Source of the DNA: Bacilli bacterium
GTDB taxonomy: Bacteria > Bacillota_I > Bacilli_A > RFN20 > CAG-826
Reading direction: 5' to 3'
Assembly: GCA_017502465.1 (NCBI GenBank)
Contig: JAFVUY010000025.1
Coordinates: 1 to 64,000, forward strand
Length of the DNA stretch: 64,000 nt
Part shown: positions 42,989-52,261 of the stretch, piece by piece
Layout of the letters: each line of letters begins with the position of its first letter
Position numbering within the stretch: the first letter of the stretch is position 1
Made by a program: the position numbers and the translations under genes
Notes under the pieces: model-generated
Seen by the model: only the letters and a program-made list of their open reading frames with translations
The model's database searches: none
Told to the model about the DNA's origin: nothing

Positions 42989-43624
42989 ATGAAATATAAT
43001 AAATTTATTGATCACACCTTATTAAAACAAGACGCAACCCCTGAACAAATTATTAGTCTTTGTAACGAAGCAAAACAATTTGATTTCATGTCTGTATGCG
43101 TTAATCCTCATTACGTTCCATTAGCCGCGGAAGTTCTTGAAGGAAGCGATGTCAAAGTTTGCACAGTCGTTGGTTTTCCTTTAGGAATGAACATGACTAA
43201 AACCAAAATTCAAGAAACTCAACTTTGTATTGCTCAAGGAGCGACTGAAATCGATATGGTTATCAATGTCGGCATGTTAAAAGCCGGACACGATGACTAT
43301 GTTGAAAACGAAATTAGAGAATTAAAATCTGTTTGTGGAAACTTAATTTTAAAAGTCATTTTAGAAACATGCTTATTAACTGATGAAGAAATCGTTAGAG
43401 CGTGCATCGCTAGCAAGAATGCCGGTGCTGACTTTGTTAAAACATCTACTGGTTTTTCAAGTGGTGGTGCGACAATTCACGCTGTTAAATTAATGAGAGA
43501 GACAGTTGGAGAAACAATGGGAGTTAAAGCTTCAGGTGGAGTTAGAACTCACGAAGATTTAATCAATATGATTGAAGCAGGCGCTTCAAGAATCGGAACA
43601 TCTTCAGGAGCCAAAATTATTTAA
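42989..43624 (+). CDS. deoC: Deoxyribose-phosphate aldolase
   Basis: Cleaves 2-deoxyribose-5-phosphate to glyceraldehyde-3-phosphate and acetaldehyde in nucleoside catabolism. KFIDHTLLK at the start, EIDMVINVG, LKVILETCLL with the Schiff-base Lys region, FVKTSTGFS and GVKASGGVRT are all present. 211 aa is normal. TTGGAGG ribosome site. Confidence 0.95.
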   Translation: MKYNKFIDHTLLKQDATPEQIISLCNEAKQFDFMSVCVNPHYVPLAAEVLEGSDVKVCTVVGFPLGMNMTKTKIQETQLCIAQGATEIDMVINVGMLKAGHDDYVENEIRELKSVCGNLILKVILETCLLTDEEIVRACIASKNAGADFVKTSTGFSSGGATIHAVKLMRETVGETMGVKASGGVRTHEDLINMIEAGASRIGTSSGAKII

Positions 43625-43626
43625 TT

Positions 43627-45216
43627 ATGAAAAAGAGAAATTTGTTTATTATTTTAACAACTCTCCTTTTAACTTCTTGCACTTTTACTCCTGGTTCTTT
43701 TTCCACTTCAGAAAGTACAGAAGATGAATCTACATCAATTAATGAAGAATCAGAAAGTTCTTCTACTACTGAAAGCGAAAGTGAATCAGAAAGCGAACAG
43801 CCTGAAAGTGAATCCACTATAGAAAGCGAATCAACCTCTTCCGAAAGCGAAAGCGAAGATAAAGAGGAAGATATGTATGAACTTTTCTATAACACCTCTA
43901 ATAAAGTTGAAATTAAATTAGATTTTAAAAATAACGTAATTTATAAACTTGCTCAATATTCCGCTTTAGAAGAAAAGAAAGAAATGTACCATCCTGTAGA
44001 TGTCACTATTACCATTAATGGTAAAGAATACTTCTATGAAGAATGTGGAGCAAGGATGAAGGGAAACACTTCAAGAAACCCAAACTTCGTTAATGAAAAT
44101 GGGGAAATTAGCGGTTTAGTCCACTTTAAGATTTCTTTTAACCAAACATTTGATGACGAAGAAGATAATGATTATTACATCAGAACTTGGGCCACTAAAG
44201 AAGAAAGAACTTTAAGAAAAGATCGTCGCTTCGGTGGAGCAAAAAAATTTGATATCAAATATAATAAATGCCAAGATGGTACATACACAAAACAAATGTA
44301 CACATATAACGCTTTTAGAAGCGAAGGTATGCTTGCTGAAAATAACAACTTAGTACAAACCACTATTAAAACTGAATCTGATTCAGAAACCGCTATCTAC
44401 TTAGCCCAAGAATGCATTGATAAAGAATTCTTAAAAAGACGTTTAGCGTCTTCTGAAGCAAAAGGTAATCTTTATAAATGTACTTACACAAATATGGGTA
44501 AGGCTGACTTAACAAATGATTGTTTAAATAAAATTGGGGTCGAAGCACCTAACTATCATCCAGCGTTTGATTTAAAAACAAATGATGACCCAGAAGAAAT
44601 CGATCACACATTACTCGAAAACTTGATTACTACCATTAACAATGACAAATCAAGTGCTTCCACATTTAAACCAGTCCTTGATAGTCTTATTGATGTCGAT
44701 GCATTACTAAAATATAACGCTATGTGTTGGGTTATGGGTAATCCAGACGATTTAAGAAATAATTACAATAATTATTATCTTTACTTCAATTCATCCACAA
44801 ATAAAGCCACATTTATTCCTTATGACTATGATAGATGCTTAGGTATTCTCCAAGACTGGGAAATCCATATGGAAAGCGTCCCATATCACACCACAAAAGC
44901 AGCAGGAAGTAATAGAGAATGGCAAAGAAATCCATTACTATGGAGAACAATCTTAAGAACTAAATCAGGTGAAACTAGTTCAGAAGGATTATCTTTAGCA
45001 AGTTCCTATCCATATATTGCAGAATATAGAGAACAATATATCGCTTACTGCATAGAATATGCGAATAAATATTTAGATGTTAATAAATTCCAACAATTTA
45101 CTAACAACGTCTATTTCGCTAATAAGAACATCAATGATGCAGGTGGCAGCAATATGACATTTGAAGCATATGCATCTGCAAAATTAGACACATTTAATAA
45201 TAGTCCTGATAACTAA
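43627..45216 (+). CDS. CotH-kinase-family lipoprotein
   Basis: 529 aa. A lipoprotein signal (LLTSC) and a Ser/Glu repeat linker (about 27-80, SESESE-type) precede a CotH-like domain: CGARMKGNTSRNP, GAKKFDIKYNK, MCWVMGNPDDLRNNYNNYYLY and FIPYDYDRCLG. The last resembles the DxDxxxG-type Mg site of CotH protein kinases. Probably a surface protein that phosphorylates or binds surface proteins. It lies two bases after deoC without a clear ribosome site. Confidence 0.78.
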   Translation: MKKRNLFIILTTLLLTSCTFTPGSFSTSESTEDESTSINEESESSSTTESESESESEQPESESTIESESTSSESESEDKEEDMYELFYNTSNKVEIKLDFKNNVIYKLAQYSALEEKKEMYHPVDVTITINGKEYFYEECGARMKGNTSRNPNFVNENGEISGLVHFKISFNQTFDDEEDNDYYIRTWATKEERTLRKDRRFGGAKKFDIKYNKCQDGTYTKQMYTYNAFRSEGMLAENNNLVQTTIKTESDSETAIYLAQECIDKEFLKRRLASSEAKGNLYKCTYTNMGKADLTNDCLNKIGVEAPNYHPAFDLKTNDDPEEIDHTLLENLITTINNDKSSASTFKPVLDSLIDVDALLKYNAMCWVMGNPDDLRNNYNNYYLYFNSSTNKATFIPYDYDRCLGILQDWEIHMESVPYHTTKAAGSNREWQRNPLLWRTILRTKSGETSSEGLSLASSYPYIAEYREQYIAYCIEYANKYLDVNKFQQFTNNVYFANKNINDAGGSNMTFEAYASAKLDTFNNSPDN

Positions 45217-45226
45217 AAATTAATTA

Positions 45227-45255
45227 TTGCAAATATTAAAATATATTTGTAGAAT
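45227..45255 (+). promoter_or_regulatory. Promoter of rpsU
   Basis: TTGCAA (45227-45232), a 17-base spacer and TAGAAT (45250-45255). Confidence 0.7.
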
Positions 45256-45295
45256 GTATGAGCGTGTTGATACACGATTAAGGAGGTGAAGAAAC

Positions 45296-45472
45296 ATGCC
45301 AAAGACCACAGTTCGTGACAACGAAACACTTGATGATGCACTTCGCCGCTTTAAACGCCAAGTCAACAAAGCTGGTATCATTCAAGAAGCGAAAAAAAGA
45401 GAATTCTATCTTAAACCAGGTTTAAAAAGAAAACTCAAAAGCGAAAACGCTAGACGCAAAAACAGAAAATAA
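45296..45472 (+). CDS. rpsU: Ribosomal protein bS21
   Basis: 58 aa, opening [20 protein letters not shown] and ending in a very basic Arg/Lys tail, typical of S21. AAGGAGGTG ribosome site eight bases before the ATG; stop at 45470-45472. Has its own promoter and terminator. Confidence 0.95.
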   Translation: MPKTTVRDNETLDDALRRFKRQVNKAGIIQEAKKREFYLKPGLKRKLKSENARRKNRK

Positions 45473-45480
45473 TTACAAAA

Positions 45481-45509
45481 ACCTCTCAAATTTACTGAGA
45501 GGTTTTTTC
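45481..45509 (+). terminator. Terminator of rpsU
   Basis: ACCTCTCA/TGAGAGGT hairpin (45481-45503) followed by Ts. Confidence 0.88.
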
Positions 45510-45574
45510 ATGCCTAAAAGTCAAAAAGAAATAAAAAAATTCCCTCCAATTCGGGAACCTGATCAGCGATTGTT

Positions 45575-45650
45575 TGGTGGACGCTGACGGGATCGAACCG
45601 CCGACCCCCACTACGTCAAAGTGGTGCTCTCCCAGCTGAGCTAAGCGTCC
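45575..45650 (-). tRNA. tRNA-Val (anticodon GAC)
   Basis: Minus-strand cloverleaf GGACGCT/AGCGTCC, anticodon stem CCACT/AGTGG around TTGACGT, encoded CCA. Confidence 0.96.
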
Positions 45651-45655
45651 ATATC

Positions 45656-45731
45656 TGGTGCCGACTATCGGAATTGAACCAACAACCTACTGATTACGAT
45701 TCAGTTGCTCTACCTATTGAGCTAAGTCGGC
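45656..45731 (-). tRNA. tRNA-Thr (anticodon CGT)
   Basis: Minus-strand cloverleaf GCCGACT/AGTCGGC, anticodon stem ACTGA/TCAGT around loop ATCGTAA, encoded CCA. Directly upstream of tRNA-Val on the same strand. Confidence 0.95.
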
Positions 45732-45811
45732 AACTCAAGTCGCTTTTGTATTTTATAACAAAGTTAGCATCATATACAAGAGCAAAATGAAAAAAAGTTA
45801 AAAAAATTTTA

Positions 45812-45838
45812 AAGAGCCCTCCAAATTGGAGGACTCTT
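45812..45838 (-). terminator. Terminator of the P-type ATPase gene
   Basis: AAGAGTCCTCCAA/TTGGAGGGCTCTT hairpin on the minus strand followed by TAAAATTTTT. Confidence 0.8.
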
Positions 45839-45846
45839 ATCGTTTA

Positions 45847-48651
45847 TTATTTGTTTTTCTTATTTCCTAAGAAATTAATGAATACGATTAATTCGTGGGC
45901 TATTAATGGTATTAACGACAAGACCGCGGTAATTAACCATTCTAACCAAGTTAAAGAATGTGTTCCAAAGATTGTTTTAACCCCAGGCATATAAATAACA
46001 ACAAATTGTAAAGCGATACCTGAAATAAACGCGACTAACATCATCCAATTCTTATTTTTAAAAACATGGACAAATGAACGTTTTGTATTAGACATTCCAA
46101 CCATATGGAACAATTCACATAAAGCAAGGGTTGTAAACGCCATTGTTTGAGCTTGAAGTAAAATATCTGGGTTAGAATTATACAAGTCTCTAATTGCTAA
46201 TAAATTAGTTTCTCCATTTATAAAACCGCAGGAGAAATAAGCACATAAGACAGCAATTGTAATTACGCAACCATAAAGTATGGTGTTTTTAAGACCACCT
46301 CTTGCAAAAATTCCTTCTTTAGGATCTCTTGGTAGTTCTTTCATATTATTTGGGTCATTAGGATCCATACCAAGCGCAATAGCAGGTAATGAGTCTGTAA
46401 TTAAGTTGACCCATAATAAATGGATTGCCACTAATGGAGCAGGGAAGCCAATACAAATAATGAAGAACATCGCCAAAACTTCAGCAATATTACTTGAGAC
46501 TAAGAAAATAACAGTCTTTTTAATATTTGCATAAATGCCTCTTCCTTGTTCGACCGCTTTTTCAATTGACGCAAAGTTATCGTCAGTTAAAACCATATCA
46601 GCAGCACTCTTAGCAACATCTGTGCCTGTAATACCCATAGCAATGCCAATATCAGCAGCTTTTAATGAAGGGGCGTCATTAACTCCGTCACCAGTCATCG
46701 CGCAGATATTTCCATTAGCTTGGAAAGCTTTAACAATTTGAGTTTTATTTTCAGGAGAAACTCTAGCGAAGACTCTAACAGTTTTAACCACTTCTCTAAG
46801 TTCTTCAAATGATAATGGGTCAATGTCTTTTCCCATCACACATTGTTCGATAGAATCAACGATTCCAAGTTCTTTAGCAATAGCAAAAGCCGTATCTTTA
46901 TGGTCACCTGTAATCATGACTGTTGTAATACCAGCGCCTTTAAAATCACTAACCGCAGGAGCGGCTTCTGGTCTTGCAGGATCTATCATCGCTACTAAAC
47001 CTAAGAAGGTTAAGTTTTCTTCTTTAATTTCATCTTCATCACTATAGGCTAAGGCGAGAACACGAAGAGCTTTTGATGAAAAATAACTATTAGCTTTATA
47101 AATATCATCAATATCGTTTTGACTAATGGGTCTAACTTCTCCATTTATTTCAATGTGAGTTGCATGGGCTAAAATTGAATCTAGGGCGCCTTTTGTGTAT
47201 ATAATTGTTTTTCCATTACCTAAATCATGTTTAGTGGACATCATTTTACGAACGCTATCGAATGGAAGTTCATCAATTCGAGGAGTAAGAGCTTGCAAAT
47301 CAGCCTTATGCATATCAAATAAGTTTGCAAAATTAACTAAAGCAATTTCAGTAGGATCTCCATATAATCCTTCATCAACTGTTGCGTTTGAACATAAAGA
47401 CATGCCTTTTGCAAGTTTTTTGAGGTCTTCTCTATCGCTTTCTTTATTAAATTGTTCATTAACAAAATAGGTTTGACTTACATAAGCTTCAAGGACAGTC
47501 ATTTTATTTTGAGTAAGTGTGCCAGTTTTATCGCTACAGACAACACTAACCGCTCCAAGAGTTTCAACAGATGGAAGTTTTCTAACAACTGTATTAACTT
47601 TAACCATCTTTTGAACACCGATAGATAAAACAATTGTAACAACAGCAGGTAATCCTTCTGGAATAGCAGCAACTGCTAAAGCAATAGAAGAAAGAACTGC
47701 ATCAATCCAACTATCAACGTTACTTGCGTTATTATCAACAAATATCCATATAATATCTACAAGCAATACTAATACAACAACAATGAGGGTTAAAATACCT
47801 AAGAATTTAGATAACTTTGCAAGTGCTTTTTGAAGAGGTGTTTCACTATCCTCTTCTTCATCAATCGCACTAGCGATTTTACCAATTTCTGTATCCATAC
47901 CAGTGGAGGTAACAATACCTGTTCCCCTACCATAACTTACAGGTGTGGTCATATAGACCATATTTGTTCTATCGCCAATCCCAACAGGATCAGAGAAGAC
48001 AAGCGAAGAGTTTTTTTCAACTGGGACAGATTCACCAGTTAATGAAGCTTCGTTTGTTTTTAAATTTACAGCTTCAATTAAACGAAGGTCCGCTCCGATT
48101 GTGTCACCTTCTTCAAGAATAACTACATCACCAATTACTAAATCAGTGGATTTGATTTTAATTCTTTTACCATCTCTAATAACTGTAGATTCAGGAGAAG
48201 ATAAATTCTTTAAAGCTTCTAAAGAAGATTGAGCTTTGACTTCTTGAATTGTTCCGATAACCGCATTTAAAATAATGACCGCTAAAATAATGACCACGTC
48301 AGGCCAGTCGCCACAATCTAAAAAATAATTGGTTATTACTTCTCCAGTGTGAGGATTTTGTCCTCCATTAGAAATAACATTAATCGTTTCGAAAATTGAA
48401 ATTCCGATTGTGACAATAATCGCGACAAATAAAACATATATCATCGGATTATTCATTTGTTCAAAGAAGATTCTTAACCAACTCTTCTTTTTCTTTTCGT
48501 TTAGCTTATTTGGTCCGAATTTTTCTAATCTAGCCTTTGCTTCTTCGCTAGTAAGGCCAGTTTCTCCATTAGTCTTTAAAGCTTCCTCTGTTTGAGACGG
48601 GGTTAAAGTTTCATAGGCAATTTTACGGGTATTTGTTTCATCATTAACCAT
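45847..48651 (-). CDS. P-type cation-transporting ATPase (Ca2+/Mn2+ type)
   Basis: 934 aa P2-type ATPase with ten predicted helices. TGES (actuator loop in LTGESVPVEK), DKTGTLTQ with phosphorylated Asp374, KGALD (nucleotide binding), TGDHKDTA and GDGVNDAP are all visible. Helix 4 has VAAIPEGLPAVV, the PEGL ion-site motif of SERCA/PMR1-type pumps. The upstream yybP-ykoY riboswitch indicates Mn2+-dependent expression, so Mn2+ (and possibly Ca2+) export is likely. AAGGAGG supports the start. Confidence 0.92.
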   Translation of the reverse strand: MVNDETNTRKIAYETLTPSQTEEALKTNGETGLTSEEAKARLEKFGPNKLNEKKKKSWLRIFFEQMNNPMIYVLFVAIIVTIGISIFETINVISNGGQNPHTGEVITNYFLDCGDWPDVVIILAVIILNAVIGTIQEVKAQSSLEALKNLSSPESTVIRDGKRIKIKSTDLVIGDVVILEEGDTIGADLRLIEAVNLKTNEASLTGESVPVEKNSSLVFSDPVGIGDRTNMVYMTTPVSYGRGTGIVTSTGMDTEIGKIASAIDEEEDSETPLQKALAKLSKFLGILTLIVVVLVLLVDIIWIFVDNNASNVDSWIDAVLSSIALAVAAIPEGLPAVVTIVLSIGVQKMVKVNTVVRKLPSVETLGAVSVVCSDKTGTLTQNKMTVLEAYVSQTYFVNEQFNKESDREDLKKLAKGMSLCSNATVDEGLYGDPTEIALVNFANLFDMHKADLQALTPRIDELPFDSVRKMMSTKHDLGNGKTIIYTKGALDSILAHATHIEINGEVRPISQNDIDDIYKANSYFSSKALRVLALAYSDEDEIKEENLTFLGLVAMIDPARPEAAPAVSDFKGAGITTVMITGDHKDTAFAIAKELGIVDSIEQCVMGKDIDPLSFEELREVVKTVRVFARVSPENKTQIVKAFQANGNICAMTGDGVNDAPSLKAADIGIAMGITGTDVAKSAADMVLTDDNFASIEKAVEQGRGIYANIKKTVIFLVSSNIAEVLAMFFIICIGFPAPLVAIHLLWVNLITDSLPAIALGMDPNDPNNMKELPRDPKEGIFARGGLKNTILYGCVITIAVLCAYFSCGFINGETNLLAIRDLYNSNPDILLQAQTMAFTTLALCELFHMVGMSNTKRSFVHVFKNKNWMMLVAFISGIALQFVVIYMPGVKTIFGTHSLTWLEWLITAVLSLIPLIAHELIVFINFLGNKKNK

Positions 48652-48672
48652 AACAATTCCTCCTTAATTAAG

Positions 48673-48765
48673 ATGAATTAATGGTCTCGCTGATTAACTC
48701 GCCTAATTCCGGGATTAATATCCGTGATGACGAACATTAGGCTTCGCTACTCCCCAATTAATACT
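48673..48765 (-). promoter_or_regulatory. yybP-ykoY (Mn2+) riboswitch
   Basis: On the minus strand, TTAATTGGGGAGTAGCGA opens the element and AGCGAGACCATTAATT closes it. These are the two conserved blocks of the yybP-ykoY family, and the TTAAT/ATTAA ends pair as P1. Two hairpins lie between (GCCTAAT/ATTAGGC and a CCCGG-containing arm). It sits directly in the leader of the P-type ATPase gene. There is no clear terminator before the ribosome site, so control may be translational. Confidence 0.88.
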
Positions 48766-48829
48766 TTAATAATAATACATTCTGAAATAGAAACAAAGTT
48801 TTCTATTTATTTTAAATAGGTTTTTTGTA

Positions 48830-48835
48830 TAATAG
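48830..48835 (+). promoter_or_regulatory. -10 box of the duplicated lipoprotein gene
   Basis: TGTATAAT about 25 bases before the ATG; the -35 is poor. Confidence 0.45.
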
Positions 48836-48857
48836 ATTTAATTAGGAGGACTTAATT

Positions 48858-49685
48858 ATGAAAAAAATCTTAGCCTTAGTCCCTGCTCTTCTCCTACTTG
48901 CTTCATGTGGAGGAAGCTCTTCCACCTTATGGAATGAAGAAGATGCATTAATCATGAAAACCCATTTAAATGGTCACTATTTACCATTCATTCAATTAGA
49001 TGAATTAACCGTTGAATACAATAGAGAGAAAGATTGTGTCTCGCTAAACGCTCCATTTATTAGTGTTGAGCAATTAGATGCTTATCAACAAACAATTTTA
49101 GATAACGGATACCAAGAAGTTATTGAAGATTGTTTAATAGAACAATATACATCTTTAGGTTTACACACATTTACAAAAAGCGTTGATAATGGAATCATCT
49201 ATATCGATACATACGCAAAAGATGGATATGAGATCTCCACATCTGGAGAATTCCATGCTGATGCATATTTCTATGATATCGTCGCTGGTGAAAACGAACC
49301 TATTTCTTGGACAGTTGTCGAAGAAAGAATTATGGAAACATATTTATATGGTTATGTCTTACCAGAATGTGAAGTTGCTAATAACATTGTAACTTTTGAA
49401 CCATATATTGATTCTGATGAATATACACCTGATGAAGAAAAAGGAACTGTTACAATCTCTGCTCCTTATGCCTCATCAAAAGAAGTTCAAACTTATTTAT
49501 CAAAATTAATTGACGCAAAATTTGTAAGCGTTACAACCGGTTATGAAGACAAGGGTTTCTTTGAAGTCAAATTAGGAATCGATGAATATATTGAATTGCA
49601 CGTCCAAGTATACACATACGAAAACGATACTTATATCGGTACATCTGGAGAATTCTACGCTGACGCTTTCTGTGTCGCACTATAA
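48858..49685 (+). CDS. Lipoprotein with internal duplication, unknown
   Basis: 275 aa. A signal peptide ends at the lipobox LASC. The mature part is two homologous halves of about 125 residues: LNGHYLPF and LYGYVLPE, VSLNAPFISVEQLDAYQQ and VTISAPYASSKEVQTYLS, and TSGEFHADAYF and TSGEFYADAFC correspond. Function unknown; acidic and surface-exposed. Monocistronic with an AGGAGG site and a terminator. Confidence 0.72.
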   Translation: MKKILALVPALLLLASCGGSSSTLWNEEDALIMKTHLNGHYLPFIQLDELTVEYNREKDCVSLNAPFISVEQLDAYQQTILDNGYQEVIEDCLIEQYTSLGLHTFTKSVDNGIIYIDTYAKDGYEISTSGEFHADAYFYDIVAGENEPISWTVVEERIMETYLYGYVLPECEVANNIVTFEPYIDSDEYTPDEEKGTVTISAPYASSKEVQTYLSKLIDAKFVSVTTGYEDKGFFEVKLGIDEYIELHVQVYTYENDTYIGTSGEFYADAFCVAL

Positions 49686-49703
49686 ATCTAGTCAACAAAA
49701 TCT

Positions 49704-49735
49704 AAAAGAGTTCCTTTTCAACCGGGAACTCTTTT
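49704..49735. terminator. Bidirectional terminator
   Basis: AAAAGAGTTCC/GGGAACTCTTTT hairpin between convergent genes. Confidence 0.85.
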
Positions 49736-49738
49736 TGC

Positions 49739-49948
49739 TTAGTCAAGATTAACGATTTCGTATTCCTCTTCTTCGAAAATTCTTTCAAGAACAGGATCGG
49801 AAATGTCTTCAAATAAATAAAGAGTAGCAACATAATTTTCTTCATCGACTTCAACATCTTTAACTTTTTCTAATTTCTTTAAAGCTTTTCTAAGATGTTC
49901 CATATCTTTCTTTTGTTGTTTGTCTTTAAACTTAATTGTTTTTTTCAT
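49739..49948 (-). CDS. Small alpha/beta protein, unknown
   Basis: 69 aa from the ATG at 49948, seven bases after AGGAGGTG. The pattern helix-strand-strand-helix with VKDVEVDEENYVATLYLFE resembles the ferredoxin-like fold of heavy-metal-associated domains, but there is no metal-binding Cys pair. Function unknown. Confidence 0.55.
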   Translation of the reverse strand: MKKTIKFKDKQQKKDMEHLRKALKKLEKVKDVEVDEENYVATLYLFEDISDPVLERIFEEEEYEIVNLD

Positions 49949-50026
49949 ATTTTCACCTCCTAATTTCATCATAGTCTTCTTTTTTCATATAGGCGAAAAT
50001 ATGCATTTTTTTCTAAAAAAGAAAGT

Positions 50027-50623
50027 TTAATTAATAACTTTCTTTGCCCAAGAACGTTTCCCGCATTTTGGACATCTTAAGTATCTGGTTGTTCCAAAAT
50101 GAGGTGAATTCATTGCTTTCATATAGCTTGGAACAAATTCATGACCGCATTTTTTGCATTTATAAGCTCCTACACTAACCTCTAGTTTTAATGCGAATAA
50201 ACATGGGATCATGAAGATAACTGCAATTGATATTATTGCAACTAATTGCCAAGGACCTTCAGGGATTAAAAAAGCCGCTAATAATAAACCACCTATTAAT
50301 GCAATAATACTAGAAATCATAATTACCCACATGGACTTCCATATTATTTTGTTTTTGTCGCTTATTTCCTTAGACATGTTAAGCAAAAGCTTTTGATTAT
50401 TATCTTTATCATCACTTCTTTCACCTTGTAGTAATTCATTAACGCTTATTCCTAGAATTTCACAGAGTTCAATCATAATTGAAGAATCAGGAGTCGCTAT
50501 CCCTCTTTCCCATTTAGACACTGCTTTGTCTGTGATATTTAGTTTGTCCGCTAATTGGGCTTGAGTAAGGTTTTTGCTTTTTCTACATTCTGAGATAAAT
50601 TTTCCTATTTTAACTTGATTCAT
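50027..50623 (-). CDS. XRE-family HTH protein with two transmembrane helices and a C-terminal zinc ribbon
   Basis: 198 aa. The HTH (about 6-62: LTQAQLADKLNITDKAVSKWERG) is followed by two transmembrane helices (about 94-116 and 122-144) and CKKCG...CPKCG (about 156-190). It is a membrane-tethered regulator of a type common in Firmicutes. GAAGGAGG supports the start. Target unknown. Confidence 0.8.
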   Translation of the reverse strand: MNQVKIGKFISECRKSKNLTQAQLADKLNITDKAVSKWERGIATPDSSIMIELCEILGISVNELLQGERSDDKDNNQKLLLNMSKEISDKNKIIWKSMWVIMISSIIALIGGLLLAAFLIPEGPWQLVAIISIAVIFMIPCLFALKLEVSVGAYKCKKCGHEFVPSYMKAMNSPHFGTTRYLRCPKCGKRSWAKKVIN

Positions 50624-50718
50624 ACTTGTCCTCCTTCAACTATATAATATATAAATAAATACACAAATTTACACCTACCAGTGGTTTAGTTTAACATTTT
50701 ATTATTTCCTAGAAAAAA

Positions 50719-50738
50719 AGAACCAATGAATTGGTTCT
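50719..50738 (-). terminator. Terminator of the RhuM-pyrophosphatase-like gene
   Basis: AGAACCAAT/ATTGGTTCT hairpin followed by TTTTTT on the minus strand. An ATTTGTATCACT motif like those in modules 1-4 lies about 40 bases upstream of it in the same sense. Confidence 0.85.
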
Positions 50739-50837
50739 AATTTTCATTTTTGTGTGAAAACACTAATAGTGATACAAATAGGCTATTTTACTAAAGCAAG
50801 TATTCTAAAAGTAATAAATACTGTTATAATAATTAAC

Positions 50838-52214
50838 TTATTTTCTTACAATTTTATGTTTGAAATATTTTTCTTGGAATTGAATTTGCTCTTCAATTTC
50901 TTCGTCTGAATATTCTAGTCCATTTGGAACAACTACTAACTTGGATTCATTATCATCTAATCTATCTATTATCGCAATTACAATTCCTCTAAATGATTCT
51001 ACTTTTTTATTAATACCTAATATATAAGCATCTTGATATTCTCCATCAGGGGCTTTTATTTCTTTTATATATCCGTAATTCAATGGATATACTATATCAT
51101 TATATTTAGGATGAACACTATTAATCGGTCTATCTACATACACAACAACTTCTTTATTAATAAATTCTTTCAATTCATCTTTATATTTATTATTCATATT
51201 AGGTAACTCGAATAATTTTGGATTTTCAATATACAAATCAAAATGATTAATAATTTTAGATTCTTGAATCAATTTATATTTTTCAAATTCAGACAGAGCA
51301 AATTTCTCTGCTACATCGTTAGAAATACTACCAGCATTATTAAGAACTTTTCTTCCTGATAATTCTAATATAATATCTAATCTTCTAACATAATCATTCA
51401 TAGTCAACGGAATATGTCTTGTTGCCATATCTTCCGCAAAATCTAAAAATAAATTCACTACATTTTTTAATGACGCTAGCTCTTCTTCGTCTAAATAGTT
51501 TTTAGCTATGACAACGTCAGTTGAGTGAATCCTTCCTTCAGGAGCTCTTTTCCATGTTGTTAATCCCATATGTTCCTTAGTAGAATCCGCTCTATGATAA
51601 ATTATTTCTGCAGCCGTTTTTCCGGAAACACTATAATGAAGCTTATTTTGAACAGTCTTAAAGAATTTTAATGTGGTTTGAGCGTGATTATCATAATCTA
51701 TAGCTGTAACAAATATGTCAGTCACTTTTTGATATAGTCTTCTTTCAGACATTCTAATTAGTTTAATTTCTTCTAATAATTCATCATAATAATCTTTAGT
51801 TAAAACTGCACCATTTGATAATCTATATGAATCAATGACAAACCCCTTAATAGTAAATTCTTTCAACACATTATTTGCCCACGATCTAAATTCTATGGCC
51901 TTAGTAGAATTAACTCTATAACCAATAGCTAAAATCATTTCTAAAGAGCAATATAGAACACTTCTAGAAACTTCTCTTGTGCCTTCTAATTGTTTAACAT
52001 TAATTTTTCGTAAAACTTTATTTTCATCTAATTCTTTAGAAATAATTATTTCTTTAATATGATAAGCAATATTGCTTACTGCACAATCAAAAAGTTCGCT
52101 AATAGCTTTTTGTGTTGCCCATATATTATCATCATTAATGATAATGTTTATAGATGACGAATCAGATTGGTATATAACTGATAAAAATTCTATTACTTCA
52201 TTTCTTTTTTTCAT
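50838..52214 (-). CDS. RhuM-family protein fused to an inorganic-pyrophosphatase-like domain
   Basis: 458 aa. Residues 1 to about 335 are a full RhuM protein: IWATQKAISELFDCAVSNIAYHI, LAIGYRVNSTKAIEFRSWANNVLKEF and TAAEIIYHRADSTKEHMGLTTWK. The last 100 residues match a pyrophosphatase-like domain: VYVDRPINSVHPKYNDIVYPLNYGY and APDGEYQDAYILG. These keep the DGE-QDAYI Asp/Glu-rich stretch that binds metal in such domains. RhuM genes are typical of genomic islands and defence-rich loci. Transcribed alone with a strong promoter bearing palindromic operators. Confidence 0.8.
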   Translation of the reverse strand: MKKRNEVIEFLSVIYQSDSSSINIIINDDNIWATQKAISELFDCAVSNIAYHIKEIIISKELDENKVLRKINVKQLEGTREVSRSVLYCSLEMILAIGYRVNSTKAIEFRSWANNVLKEFTIKGFVIDSYRLSNGAVLTKDYYDELLEEIKLIRMSERRLYQKVTDIFVTAIDYDNHAQTTLKFFKTVQNKLHYSVSGKTAAEIIYHRADSTKEHMGLTTWKRAPEGRIHSTDVVIAKNYLDEEELASLKNVVNLFLDFAEDMATRHIPLTMNDYVRRLDIILELSGRKVLNNAGSISNDVAEKFALSEFEKYKLIQESKIINHFDLYIENPKLFELPNMNNKYKDELKEFINKEVVVYVDRPINSVHPKYNDIVYPLNYGYIKEIKAPDGEYQDAYILGINKKVESFRGIVIAIIDRLDDNESKLVVVPNGLEYSDEEIEEQIQFQEKYFKHKIVRK

Positions 52215-52232
52215 TATTATTCACCCATTAAT

Positions 52233-52261
52233 ATTATATAATAGAAAAGATGAACTTTCAA
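52233..52261 (-). promoter_or_regulatory. Promoter of the RhuM-pyrophosphatase-like gene
   Basis: Minus-strand TTGAAA (52256-52261), a 17-base spacer and TATAAT (52233-52238). Confidence 0.7.
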
